DNA of 64,000 nt from Catenuloplanes atrovinosus (GCF_031458235.1 NZ_JAVDYB010000001.1:1116001-1180000), one strand, 5' to 3'; counted from the stretch's first letter, positions 48,801 through 53,881 are shown. Program-made: numbers and translations. The notes: a model not told the origin generated them from the sequence alone.

Positions 48801-49428
48801 GGAACTGCACCGGTGGCTGTCCGCCGGCACCTGGACGGAGAAGCGGGACCTCTTCCGCGACCTCGGCGACACGCTGTCCACACCGGACAACCGGCACGCG
48901 GTCGAGCGCATCCTGCTGCGGCGCCCGGCCCGCGACGTCCGGCACGGCCACGGTGCGGTGCGGGAGCTGCCGCGCCCGGTGGCCGGCGGCACCGAGGCCG
49001 CGGTCGATGCGGTCGGCACCCACCGGGCCGTCCTGGAGCTGGCCGCGCGGGGCCGCGCCGGCACCGCGTTCGACTACCTGACCGCGACGGACGCGGCCAC
49101 CCGGACCACGCTGCTCGCCGACGAGGTGGTCCGGGACCCGCGGCCGGATTCGATCGCCACGCTGGTCGGGCTGGCCAACGGCGCCAACGACGACGTCACG
49201 CACGGCGCCAACGCGGCCGTGCTGGAGGCGCTGCGCCTCACGCTGGCCGAGACCGACGGCGTGCCGCCCGCGGCCGAACAGCTGATCACCGCGAACCGGA
49301 TGTACCTGGCCGACGGCACGGACCGCGCGCACTGGGCGCGCCGGCTCCGCGACATGGCGGCCGGCATGCCGGACCGGGTGGCGCAGCTGGCCAGGATCTC
49401 CGAGCTGGTGATGACGTGCATGCCGTGA
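33838..49428 (+). CDS. Giant 5196-aa WXG-headed protein with long helical repeat region
   Basis: GTG 33838 follows GGGAGG. Residues 1-95 are a WXG100-like/CpnT-N-terminus-type helical hairpin (AQWNGDTAV, W42-N-G44). Residues 98-220 are hydrophobic, with at least one clear transmembrane helix (IFLILTIVGTFFLFLTPFFA). Residues about 226-720 are a Pro/Gly/His-rich linker with PEPVPHGTAGRPGTPTPP repeats. From 733 to 1118 there are three diverged tandem repeats of 110-140 residues (turn FVDDWFAxHxGPDAP). Then follow thousands of residues of charged Arg/Glu/Ala helices, broken by an alpha/beta domain near residues 3265-3500. Residues 4851-5196 are the C-terminal module shared with the 3400- and 689-aa proteins, ending LVMTCMP. 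No known toxin domain was recognised. Likely a T7SS-exported surface giant, by inference. Confidence 0.75.
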   Translation: MADGALHPDPANIDALAGEWDKFAIEIGELSGALDQLINAQWNGDTAVQSDRVAEAIKTRVTEIRDACTQMATSLREMAEEVRKAIQARRAQELIERIFLILTIVGTFFLFLTPFFAMIGNLGRLGAILSVVGRALNVVGDLVATILSRLPMVTAAAAENIGAFVNGVFWAVGISFGIQGGVHAGFGVPWQPDVWNEVTNALVGGATAIMFGGIQIYSWGKNGAVQTRSVHDPSRLNHSNPGPVTIPRVDAATPTPMPVGDGHLPPPAAFATADGTVPPPRSMPHLDEVSSRPPGVDGDLPVLASSTGVNHQVGEIGALPPAGTTAGGAHVPPPTPRGGEHQAVAPVPHGTSATHAGTPPLGRTPSPEPHRLGDPPITHGGSRAGTPPVAHLDNTVLPPAGRPSTPDGRPGGVTPPAPHGLTPQTPHSPTHAPLPGDPVTHGNGRMSPPPGDPQPLAGGRPATPAPQQPHDVIASGRPTARAEPVPHGTAGRPGTPTPPPEPVPHGTAGRPGTPTPPAEPVPHGAAGRPGTPTPPAGEPQRPVVSESSRTVADLTKPSSLPQTPSGGGRSAVPEPPLGRPGTPQAMPVHDGPSTAPEGPRGRTPSDASSVSSLPPARRPAGGDGQVPEPIVRRARSAESFASSTSPESPAPAVRRADPADPPAAGTTTPEPPVSRRPPTATEIVESAPMTPRRLPSAESLRAPVPLSRGGDDPASAPSPSRAGDDAIVRDLDDLRQRLRDRGVADREFDRRVTEYLAGQRARENGADAPTVRREDLDDLRHDFYTDTDRGLKDLFTGAGPVRVKDGVAYVQERGTALHEAFTSRMEPPTDPGTPVISASSRPSAYEAMWRDGDDTPTAGRRPGSDADDEAAAITAWRAEDLDATVKDWNDLKTRLEAGQRADAEFNSRVRGFVDDWFAAHTGPDAPPFTRAELSAELQRRRLDFSEFGRPELRKLVAEGRLGTVGDAVAVIRRQGEGLLRDFTLDATRLTGADPAGAPAAVSRQAGTRNEIAGNRDVLADRLWARQEADAVFNARVREFVDDWFARHSGPDAPSFTRRELADALESHRFEFFYDSQLTLRRHFADGMRIRVQDGVDFLTTQGERLPEVFGQETYRLMARRQANEISAGLGREHAERHPGLLAPEAYRRVANELRIEASSHAVGRRYDADGTPRATPDEHWDHDPTTPQGRERLERYYRDRIAEEVRAAHDPVIQREFTPIADELDALAAAGRPDVPAPWEPPTKASLLREFRDRVLDRLIARRDATDPVPAVREEMIERLRTRRLAEEEFARGRQELDAVIDRRGGIDRPWERAFRADLERDLRTRVANAGPHPTPDRVAAIRDQWTAELPTRLDRAMRAVTYARFDDVLTGWRSRQTETGQPHHLTDEAVETLRARYERATGDDVAAWRGTDRDTDPRIIQDRLASRADEARAWLTGAARLEHDLSAVRTHAAAVERDFRQGTAGGNPLSEAGYARARADLLADVRGARVTGDRAGVRRHLDDYRGRLERERLFEAEHARVADRVDARLRPDGGPVTPERRTLLDQALERFRGRVHDAARPSAVFTGDDVPGTVTDARAARLRQARARFLEELSAPPSGRAAPEPAPTPRRGAAPEPETVVDRLADDAGHWADRRFAERHASDPDRTPSPEGYARARDEFVRDVRAAATTELRHGAVEPPALRDRIQELERGFAERLHAERRFEDRLAIERAHLDETVGGWVATDRDLAPYDAAIRAELVADLRARVLDAGPDGAGTAAARWRDGLGDRRDAITRAVRTSADIDGMVRAAHADLDPHHPVDSRTVDPVRRRLADAIVAELRAWRDSATGGGTAIRAGELTERLDGHVRAARREVELGIRRDAYARGERTWARTTVTRMDTPVPAGARDRAIAGHLDETRAAFTEAGGPGRALDERMATLRDGFARRVRREAAIEEAYRTSVLPALDERLPRPHGNTAEAARVARIRGEEFNDFRDRMLRHDGSDARAVVGEWRAGLEERIAGAGHLGGLERAFGEFFDTQVSARVRTGEHVSARFTDGQSRRIANRAAYLHDRAWLTGGEGARAVDVHRTVLDRLRRDAVAAAHRMELDAAVRKVFSDQQAAQTEHFGPARDAGDLTLRPAELDRLHERLTQRLTRDFWNVWGREPGGVNRAPELSGDRHRAWQQRLDRARADLAEWMHQARVDRIGAGHGPITPRAEHPAAAPSGPDTGRPHTIISGRERLAALADSLRARFGHGPATPRAPLPDPEPVPPSRGEPMALSAYQREQVWQRTLPELREHGLQRARLEQDLVLRGYDGDAAFRRAVRTWERDNPELVAYLSERDRRAIRSADFDPGMQTIREYAWGRRGESVADPAEVRAMIDANAAILRERFTAVADHHRTLERQGRTPTPPADEPMPRDWPAGESSWRELQRIPDARARRDAEAMFRDVAATYAGTRGPGRRTLPAEHVDRAGASFFREARLHHEGAPAGGLITPRDAFLSRMGPARGRLADDLSLAQVADHAFATATAPSTLADGVARLTRRPAPAESLARLTPDQLSRVRETFHGSLRQLRDELWAGRPGEFARRHDAGDLLGRSGDDPSPTPRWNARLDRLAETLPARIEQEHLFGGLTGQAATEFDAVMGGPGRHRLPDATYDALADRFRSDYVTAHREMYGIGERETRTWLGHEAAHENGFGTRLDELREQAAGRAWDAPFTEETVHDPVPTGTAPLGRDDAHLVPEDFGGVPRWNARPDVDTAGGGERAGGTPEPRELPEPPRATPEQDALFQRLERELSGAYARRVRHAAGIETRRPDLAEGFDDQLRETGAAFAGADPRFGSLHTLPAGERAAWRSRFVADGDALFERVWEPVLRDGAPEGSPAWRRAEADWEAGYQRLRAQLRLDAFHRHQIGRHHDVVARHVEAARTMGIADHDIAVGVQAFARDVQVTADSLIASRPRPHAGPDRFDAGDLARWDAADAALHRRLREYVMNAGLDADTAVGRVKEHVGGQFDRWNASASDDAPPMHRLRDEVERQAPQLVERTRAHVIDTWVRHRDSLGTGHARAAIERDLDLVAGQVAAEHLSTFRDVHGGAGARQRHAYEHTRDLHTGRAVDELIDTLRGSGSTLPRAGVERMVLEIRDRMREVDAELRGELGASRYSPESVDRAVERLSAEADQIRAEVPARIRYEERLDAGLQGAARRYAGLLGDSPHVAVNRTLAAGFGREWFGRFDAVYGGESALLSRPLPGRTVDDLAARVRPAAAEHLAEGAPWTASEVRAVIARRSAPPDGGQPFAIGFAGDERTVRVVAGGDEATVRDMLDWYLGDLPTAARRAVVLDIGQVTDVVPATFGARLADAHDVVVEFPGGGPGTAGDSPRLIGFGPRGDRVPLAFAETVRVTPSARAGHTAEHFGLTPHPDGGYDLGNGWRLSVTRDAGGVPRTVGTTGPDGMPEAVGGLIRRLHEAGIDPVAAGAAPEFTVTVRDGFGTSLDALYRGFRDIRAANLGRAGTNDAVNRSIDEFVASRGRTAGDAAESRFPRVPDDADLTLRLANLRRDDPTGTAHPGEEPDTPPVVDPEPAELRARVDALRGDDGRASDWLDPGTGRTERYGYRAIRDGAAPPTREEAAALDHEWRTLSHGRDQRAIDAYWDKLARRGIEPATGAPRDEPSFPVAPISDDEFVRMYSDAAGARGRERGLATDTIDAHLAEVDRVIRAGDAEGFARAVHRYDTDVWDAVYAANARERALEQARAAGVAEDDALAYHRELMGLPGDDPARGAALREAWLRRIGEEVPAAPPERPASPAPATEADPELLRRLEGLAAPRLGTAAMPDAPTGAPGGRSGPRGGDGDGAAHVVRSRRQPSSAAEHAALQGRLDRLRGGDRGPETVPGAPSADLSDLRALMGGSGDDTPPPPPPGDGHGDGGHGGPGDGGAPGTPPRGQAAGSETMPLQQRPAEAPAPRAVERPDARSFTASYDYRPVREDVPPASRQRIARFEGGLETARATGDPARVRAWHHELDRAGYRAAPLTGTALTPLAPHEEEFLRDQRRAASAHPVTESTVDTFLIGAERAVRAGDRDAFARAVTELLDAAAAGRRDQRLREQVEAVRREEARAAGMSAAAFTAHRAAVHEAVESGSAARLSAALDAYARDLAAARDSGERSDLTAPVRHPGDDAAARRDLDRQLRRFDAMRGTAALSGPEAAEHRRIELTRTYTTVLTTVMESVHRVDAMLDRQREILTEDEREAIRAQHLVTAADRLAGALDDGTTAGLADVEAATGARIDGVLAALERGEEPDVPPMPARRIAPPAAATETVPPLPAGLDGADLARLTADAGAAVDRALRRDRAEESRPPHPLTVAEIRRRVLHGLAEAFQVTWGALPPGRYAAEALLDAPHPLDPAGQRAWQRALRDAEHAAQTALAEADALRGALEEAADRFHDLTLRAGIEPGPILDRLALRFREDAAREHYRARGLPEERLARDLDAERHRDDAFVTRLTRPHGPATGDAAAEPDPERHDRWEARREALGRELRRRAELRARVQENRPDWDAVFDEESRRGRPGAPPESARADFARRAEQAYEQLWGYVAERAESLDAPLWDAARQQWENTLRDLLRPPAPANPGTTVQAPPRPPAEPVARPEKRSGTAAPTRPPQPFAPAEQALDSIHAAVRRAEHRASALVRGLDLPDEIRERVRADARELLHAELTTATEQLNRLRYTESGRATAVGDANRRLIALVDGLPARAALWRRMVADAPRAAQDFAAEMNRAAAVRRTVLATAPVFAHEWLTEYARTHGGPVTLSEPALRAYAREVAHAAARRALDGVAGRDALAEAERDLLRMADGLFTDEPAPHDAANRVPRLPRGLGADDDGIIRIGDAGHHFLRQLRDGRRSAGVDGPVVVVGGDLAPDTVRDRLGGVLEAYYELGTRPVVALGDGVGPDAYRDLITLYQVPVVRRTERSPGGLRLDRAWEVRLPAGPRDAPDAAGALTLAARAPGLDGYGDVLSEELHRWLSAGTWTEKRDLFRDLGDTLSTPDNRHAVERILLRRPARDVRHGHGAVRELPRPVAGGTEAAVDAVGTHRAVLELAARGRAGTAFDYLTATDAATRTTLLADEVVRDPRPDSIATLVGLANGANDDVTHGANAAVLEALRLTLAETDGVPPAAEQLITANRMYLADGTDRAHWARRLRDMAAGMPDRVAQLARISELVMTCMP
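35281..35451 (+). repeat. Tandem coding repeat in the Pro-rich linker
   Basis: Three in-frame copies of a roughly 54-bp unit encode PEPVPHGTAGRPGTPTPP with small changes. They sit inside the disordered linker of the 5196-aa protein. Confidence 0.75.
36034..37190 (+). repeat. Three diverged domain-level repeats in the 5196-aa protein
   Basis: Copies begin near 36034, 36494 and 36877. Each reads L.xR..AD.xFxxRVxxFVDDWFA.H.GPDAP.FTRxEL followed by a helical part ending in a GDGV/QxxG segment. Copies two and three are the most alike. They appear to be a small folded unit at the start of the helical region. Confidence 0.6.
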
Positions 49429-49430
49429 CC

Positions 49431-49466
49431 GCCGGCGCGCCGGGCGCTCCCACCCGGCGCGCCGGC
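49431..49466. terminator. Bidirectional hairpin terminator after the 5196-aa gene
   Basis: Perfect 14-bp inverted repeat GCCGGCGCGCCGGG/CCCGGCGCGCCGGC with an 8-base loop, between the convergent giant and YbaB-like genes. Confidence 0.75.
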
Positions 49467-49471
49467 CCCGC

Positions 49472-49813
49472 TCAGGGCCGGTCGAGCGTCTCCGGCCGGA
49501 TGCCGGTCACCGCCCCGATCTGGTCGGTCATCGGCCGCAGATGCTCCTCGGCCACCCGCTGGAGCGAGCCGCTGGCCCGGGTGAACGCCTCCGCCACCAG
49601 CCCCTCCAGCAGGCCGCGCCGGGACGGGTCGAGCAGGCTCGGGTCGATGGAGACCTCCGAGACGCGGCCGTTCGCGCCGAGCGCGACCGTGACCAGGCCG
49701 TCGCCGGCCTCGCCGGTCATCGTCATGGACGCCAGGCGGGACTGCATCTGCGCCATCTGCTCCGCCATGGCCCGGGTCCGGGCGGCGAACTGCTCCAGGT
49801 CGAACGATTGCAT
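49472..49813 (-). CDS. YbaB/EbfC-family protein (EspL-like)
   Basis: A 113-residue protein with the YbaB/EbfC layout. A helical N-terminus (ARTRAMAEQMAQMQSRLASM) is followed by a central beta sheet (GLVTVALGANGRVSEVSIDP), then LLDPSRRGLLEGLVAEAFTRA and a C-terminal helix. Family members bind DNA as dimers. Mycobacterial ESX-1 clusters carry YbaB-like EspL, which supports a regulatory or chaperone role here. ATG 49813 has AGGGAG upstream; longer in-frame sequence to 50206 is not supported. It has its own ECF-type box at 49858-49882. Confidence 0.82.
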   Translation of the reverse strand: MQSFDLEQFAARTRAMAEQMAQMQSRLASMTMTGEAGDGLVTVALGANGRVSEVSIDPSLLDPSRRGLLEGLVAEAFTRASGSLQRVAEEHLRPMTDQIGAVTGIRPETLDRP

Positions 49814-49857
49814 GACTGCGACTCCCTGTCGTGGCGGGACTGACGGTTCGCGCGTTC

Positions 49858-49882
49858 TACGAGCCCGGCCCGGCCCCGGTTC
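49858..49882 (-). promoter_or_regulatory. ECF-type promoter box for the YbaB-like gene
   Basis: Read on the minus strand, GAAC (49882-49879) is followed by 17 bases and CGTA (49861-49858). The start codon of the YbaB-like gene lies 44 bases downstream. Same spacing as the other four boxes of the locus. Confidence 0.6.
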
Positions 49883-50045
49883 GACCGCGTCCCCGGCGGG
49901 GACACCCGAACGAGGGCGGTGACGGTTCCGGACCGCCCCTGCTTGACTGGGCCTGCCCACGAGACCCCCGCCCGGACCGTCACCCCGGTCCCGCGACACC
50001 CCGGCGCGACGGCCCCGGAGCCGCTCCCGCTCGCGGGAGCGGCAC

Positions 50046-50070
50046 GAACCGGCACCGCCGCCGGACCGTC
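50046..50070 (+). promoter_or_regulatory. ECF-type promoter box for the first LysM/TM gene
   Basis: GAAC at 50046-50049, 17 bases, CGTC at 50067-50070; the start codon at 50115 is 44 bases downstream, the same distance as in the divergent YbaB-like gene. Confidence 0.58.
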
Positions 50071-50114
50071 GCGGACCGGGCACGGTGCCGGGCGGGTCCG
50101 CCCGGAGGTAGACC

Positions 50115-52316
50115 ATGAAGGCTCGGCTCGCGCTCACCGCGCTGATCGGTGCGCTGCTGGCGCTGGCCGGCGCGCCGGCCCACGCGGAACCACCCGCCAC
50201 CGGCAAGTACTACGTGGTCGGCGAGCCCGTGAACGGCCGGCCCGAATACCTCTACGCGATCGCGCTGAAGACGCTCGGCGACGGCAACCGCTATCCCGAG
50301 ATCGCGGAGCTGAACCTCGGCCGCACCCAGCCGGACGGCGGCGCGCTCGACTCCGGCGGCGCGGTCCGGCCCGGCTGGGTGCTGGTGCTGCCGGCCGACG
50401 CGGGCGGCGAGGGCGTGCAGGACGGCCCGCTGCCCGCGATCGCGCCGCGTCCGGTGGCGACCCGCCCGGCCGCCGCACCGCCGCGGCCGGAGTCCACCGG
50501 CAGCGCGGGCATCCTGTGGGGCTTCGCGTTCGTGTTCATGCTGCTGCTGGTCTTCGCGGTGGTGAACATCCTGCACAGCGGCGCGCGGGCCGCCGCGCTG
50601 GCCGCGTCCCGGCCGGGCGGTCGGCCGCTGCCCGGTCCCGGCGATCCGCCGCCGCCCCCGGCGCCGCCGGGCACGGCGCTCGCGGAGGCGGACGAGGACG
50701 ACGAGGAGGACGCCGGGCTGGACCTGGCGGTCTCCGCCGCGTCCTCGGCGGGGTGGGGGCGGTCGTCCCCGCCGGCGGAGGAGGGGACCCGTCCGGCGAC
50801 ACCGGACCAGCGGGAGACCTGGGGGCCGCCGGCGGGGGAGACCGCGACCGTCCGGATCGGGCCGTCGGGCGGTTTCGTCCCGCCCGGCGCGCCCGCGAAG
50901 CGCGGCGAGGACCAGACCGACCCCGATCCGGGGGTACGGGTGACGGCCGCGTCCTCCGCACCGGAGACGCCGGTGGCATTGTCCACATCGGATGGCGGTG
51001 CGGCGGGGGCCTCGCGGGCCGACGACGCCACGCGCGACGACGGCGGCGCCGGGGACGCGCTCCACGATCCGGAGAGGTCGGCCGCGACGGACTCGGCCGC
51101 GACGGACTCGGCCGCGACGGACTCGGCCGCGACGGACTCGGCCGAGATCAGTTCAGCCGCACCGTCTCCGGCCACGTCCGGTTCGGCCGCACGATCCTCA
51201 GCCCCGTCCGGTTCGGTCGCGTCCGGTCCGGTCGCGTCCGGTTCGGCCGGGACGACCTCGGGCGCTGTGACGACCTCGGCCGCGACGTCGCCGGCCGCTG
51301 TGACGACCCCGGCTGCCGCGGCCTCGCCGGCGACGAGTGCGGCAGTCACGACGCCGGCCGTGAGCGCGGCCGGGGTGGCGGGCTCGGGCGCCTCGCGTAC
51401 CGAGGAGGCGCCGACGGAGACGTTCGCGGCGCCCGGCGCCGAGCCGACGGCGAGCCGGTTCGCGCCGCGGACGGAGACGTTCGCGCCGGTCGCGGCGGAG
51501 GTGCCGGCGGGGGCGAGCGCGTTCGCGGCGGACGAGCCCGGGGAGACGTTCGCCGCGCGGGTGCCGGAGGAGGCGGTGGCGGCGTTCGCCGAGCCCGCGG
51601 TCACGCCGTGGAAGAGCCGCGTGCTCGCCACCGCGGGCGCGCCCGCCCGTGGACGCTCCACCGTGGACGTACCGCTGCCGGACGAGCCGATCACGGCCAC
51701 CTCGGCCGGGACCGGCGCGCCCCGCCGCCCCTCACCCGGCGGCCGTGGCCCGGCCGGTCCCAAGCCGCCGCTGCCCGGCCCCGGCGACGACGAACCGGAG
51801 CTGAACGAGGCGGTACGGGCCGAGGAGGGCACGGTCGTGGTGCGGCTGAGCGGTCTCGGCGCGGTGCGGAGCGCGCCCGCGTACGCCTGGCTGGCCGAGG
51901 ACGACCTCCCGATGGGCGGCATCGTGCCGCTGGTGCTGGGCCGGCGGGACGGCTGGCTGCTGCACGCGGACCTCGGCCGTACCCCGGACTGCGTGGCGAT
52001 CACCGGCCCGCTGGCGGCGGTGCGGCGGCAGGCGGCCGGCTACGCCCGGCGGCTGCACGAGACCGGGCACGGCGTCTCCGTGATCGGCGGCGCGCTCGGC
52101 GACCGGATCGTGCCCGGCCTGCGCCTCGACCGCGTGCCGGAACCGCCCGCACCCGGCGCGGAGCCGCCCGCACCGCAGGTGGTGTTCTGCTCCGCGGAGG
52201 ACGCCGCGGCCACGACCGGCATCCGGCGGCTCGCCGCCGCGACCGCCGGCCGGATCGTGCCCGTGATCCTGGGCCCGGCCGCGTCCGCGCGCTGGACCCT
52301 GCACCTGCACGGCTGA
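50115..52316 (+). CDS. LysM-like/transmembrane T7SS accessory protein, paralogue 1
   Basis: A 733-residue protein. Signal peptide MKARLALTALIGALLALAGA ends AHA-E at 24. Residues about 30-96 are a LysM-like module (KYYVVGEPV, YAIALKTLGDGNRYPEIAEL, VRPGWVLVLPADA). A transmembrane helix (131-153) places the rest inside the cell. A long disordered linker (about 160-560) includes four copies of Ala-Thr-Asp-Ser-Ala. A cytosolic domain of about 150 residues follows (VPLVLGRRDGWLLHADLGRT, GHGVSVIGGALGD). That domain resembles the segment found before the BTAD domain in LysM/TM regulators of actinomycetes, but no BTAD domain is present. GGAGGTAGACC precedes ATG 50115. It may replace missing structural subunits such as EccB or EccE, by inference. 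Confidence 0.72.
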   Translation: MKARLALTALIGALLALAGAPAHAEPPATGKYYVVGEPVNGRPEYLYAIALKTLGDGNRYPEIAELNLGRTQPDGGALDSGGAVRPGWVLVLPADAGGEGVQDGPLPAIAPRPVATRPAAAPPRPESTGSAGILWGFAFVFMLLLVFAVVNILHSGARAAALAASRPGGRPLPGPGDPPPPPAPPGTALAEADEDDEEDAGLDLAVSAASSAGWGRSSPPAEEGTRPATPDQRETWGPPAGETATVRIGPSGGFVPPGAPAKRGEDQTDPDPGVRVTAASSAPETPVALSTSDGGAAGASRADDATRDDGGAGDALHDPERSAATDSAATDSAATDSAATDSAEISSAAPSPATSGSAARSSAPSGSVASGPVASGSAGTTSGAVTTSAATSPAAVTTPAAAASPATSAAVTTPAVSAAGVAGSGASRTEEAPTETFAAPGAEPTASRFAPRTETFAPVAAEVPAGASAFAADEPGETFAARVPEEAVAAFAEPAVTPWKSRVLATAGAPARGRSTVDVPLPDEPITATSAGTGAPRRPSPGGRGPAGPKPPLPGPGDDEPELNEAVRAEEGTVVVRLSGLGAVRSAPAYAWLAEDDLPMGGIVPLVLGRRDGWLLHADLGRTPDCVAITGPLAAVRRQAAGYARRLHETGHGVSVIGGALGDRIVPGLRLDRVPEPPAPGAEPPAPQVVFCSAEDAAATTGIRRLAAATAGRIVPVILGPAASARWTLHLHG
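51081..51140 (+). repeat. Four tandem 15-bp coding repeats
   Basis: GCCGCGACGGACTCG repeated four times in frame, encoding Ala-Ala-Thr-Asp-Ser units in the linker of the 733-aa protein. Degenerate GTCCGGTTCGG repeats follow to about 51250. Confidence 0.85.
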
Positions 52317-52327
52317 CCGCCGCGATG

Positions 52328-53728
52328 TCACCGGACCCGGCGGCGGCGGACCAGCCAGAGCGGCACCTGCCAGGCGGCCACGAAGGTGCCGAGCCCGGCC
52401 ACCAGCAGCGCGACCTGCCCGGCACCGCCGGTGCCGGTGGCCTGCTCGCCGGTGGTGTCCGGCCGGGCGGCGACCGCGGCCGTGACCGCGGCGACCGGGT
52501 CGATGAACCCCCAGCCGGTGGCCGGGTCCGGGGAGCCGCCGTCGCGGTCCGCGGTCGCCTCCACGATCTGGGTGGCGTCGACGGCGGACAGCTCCGGCGC
52601 GGCGGCGCGGACCAGCGCCAGCAGCCCGGCCGCGAACGGCGCCGCGAAGTCGGAGCCGGTGCCCTGCAACGGCGGCCGGCCGGCGGTGCCGATGGTGGTC
52701 ACGCCGATGCCGGGGGCGAGCACGTCGACGCCGCCGCCCTGCCGCGGCTCCGAGGGCGCGCCGTCCGCGCCCACGCCGCCGACGCGCAGCAGGCCGGGAC
52801 GGTCCCCGGGGCCGGGGCCGGCCGCGGAGGCCGGCACGACCACGGCCACGTCCTGCGTGACCGCGGCGTCGATCGCGGCCGCGACCTCGGGCGCGGCGGT
52901 GTCGGTGGGGATGGTCAGCGCCACCACGGACGCGCCGGCGTCGACGGCGAGCGCGACCGCGTCCGCGGCGTCGCGCGCGGCGGCGCGCCCGCCCTCGCCG
53001 GTCCGCACCCGGACCGGCACGATCTCGGCCTCCGGTGCCATGCCGCTGAACCGCCCGCCGCCCTTGGCGCGCGCGGCCGCGATGCCGGCCATCGCGGTGC
53101 CGTGGCCGGTGCAGTCCACGGTGGCGGGGCTCTCGCCCACGCCGGGCCGCACGCGCCCGGCCAGCGCCGGGACGGACGCGTCCACGCCGCCGTCGACGAT
53201 CGCGACCGCGACGCCGGTGCCCCGGCCGCGGTCCCAGGCGCCGTCCAGGTCGAAACGCAGCTGCGCCCAGGGCAGCCCATCCGGCGCGAGGCGGTCGGGC
53301 GCGCGCTCCGGGCAGGCCCCGGCGGACGGGGACGGCGCGGGGGACGCGCTCGGCACGGGACCCACGCCGGGGAGCACGCCGTACCGGACGTCGCCGCCGG
53401 CCGCGTCCCAGGGCAGGGCCAGGATCCAGCCGGCCCGCAACTGCTCCGGGTCGCTCAGCACACCGCCGTCCGGCTGCCGGCGACCGCCGTTGAGCGCGAC
53501 CAGCTCGGAGTAGCGCGCGCCGTCGCCGAGCAGGCGGGCGGAGATGTCCCGCAGCCGCTCCGGCCGCCCGTCCGCCCCGGTGGTCACGACGTAGTACTTC
53601 CAGAACTCCGCCGGCTCCGCGGCCAGCGCCCGTGCCGGGAGCAGTGGCGCGGCCACCAGCAGCAGGAACGGTGCCAGCCAGCGGAGGGGGAGGCGTCGGG
53701 TGCGGTGGCCGGCCACACGCGGGGTCAT
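52328..53728 (-). CDS. Mycosin-like subtilase with LysM-like N-terminus; catalytic Ser displaced
   Basis: A 466-residue membrane-anchored subtilase homologue of the MycP type: signal peptide (to about 37), LysM-like module (43-108, KYYVVTTGADG through GWILALPWDA), S8 domain (about 145-425) and a C-terminal transmembrane helix (about 438-458) with an Arg-rich end. Asp179 (VAIVDGGVD) and His209 (CTGHGTAMAG) are present. The Ser motif, normally GTSFAAP, reads TGSDFAAPFAAG, which puts Asp360 at the Ser position and Ser359 one residue early. The oxyanion Asn region reads VVVPASAAG without Asn. Activity is therefore doubtful; MycP also has a structural role in the ESX complex. ATG 53728 has GGAG upstream. 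Convergent with the 733-aa gene, 11 bp apart. Confidence 0.85.
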   Translation of the reverse strand: MTPRVAGHRTRRLPLRWLAPFLLLVAAPLLPARALAAEPAEFWKYYVVTTGADGRPERLRDISARLLGDGARYSELVALNGGRRQPDGGVLSDPEQLRAGWILALPWDAAGGDVRYGVLPGVGPVPSASPAPSPSAGACPERAPDRLAPDGLPWAQLRFDLDGAWDRGRGTGVAVAIVDGGVDASVPALAGRVRPGVGESPATVDCTGHGTAMAGIAAARAKGGGRFSGMAPEAEIVPVRVRTGEGGRAAARDAADAVALAVDAGASVVALTIPTDTAAPEVAAAIDAAVTQDVAVVVPASAAGPGPGDRPGLLRVGGVGADGAPSEPRQGGGVDVLAPGIGVTTIGTAGRPPLQGTGSDFAAPFAAGLLALVRAAAPELSAVDATQIVEATADRDGGSPDPATGWGFIDPVAAVTAAVAARPDTTGEQATGTGGAGQVALLVAGLGTFVAAWQVPLWLVRRRRVR

Positions 53729-53754
53729 GCCGGTCTCCAAATCGGATCTTCGCG

Positions 53755-53790
53755 CTACGGTGTCCACGGGAACGCTCCCGGCCACCGTAG
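53755..53790. promoter_or_regulatory. 36-bp dyad in the divergent mycosin/LysM-TM promoter region
   Basis: Outer arms CTACGGTG (53755-53762) and CACCGTAG (53783-53790) enclose inner arms CGGGA (53767-53771) and TCCCG (53776-53780). The dyad sits in the 153-bp region between two divergent genes. Each outer arm ends in CGTAG facing away from the centre, the same -10-like tetramer as in the ECF boxes, but no GAAC lies 17 bases upstream. It could be an operator or a two-way promoter. Confidence 0.5.
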
Positions 53791-53881
53791 GCCATCGGTA
53801 CCCCACCCGGCGACACCGCCCGCACCGCGGGCGCGTGGCCGGGCACACCACGTCCACGACCTCGCGAGGGAGGGCCGCGCG

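Larger units (their letters stand above)
49814..50114. promoter_or_regulatory. 301-bp divergent promoter region between the YbaB-like and LysM/TM genes
   Basis: No gene is seen here. It holds two outward-facing ECF-type boxes (49858-49882 for the YbaB-like gene, 50046-50070 for the LysM/TM gene). An inverted repeat CCGCTCCCGC/GCGGGAGCGG sits around 50021-50042, directly before the right-hand box. The rest is featureless GC-rich DNA. Confidence 0.55.

Noticed and set aside
30850-49912. A shared 13-mer (GGGGACACCCGAA) upstream of the first WXG100 gene (about 30851) and in the 49814-50114 intergenic region
   Set aside because: Matches of this length are expected by chance in 64 kb of GC-rich DNA, and the flanking bases do not align.
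49919-53881. Continuous plus-strand frame joined to the second LysM/TM protein
   Set aside because: The upstream part is a shadow of the 733-aa gene and the antisense of the mycosin-like gene. A signal peptide and ribosome site mark the real start at 53882.
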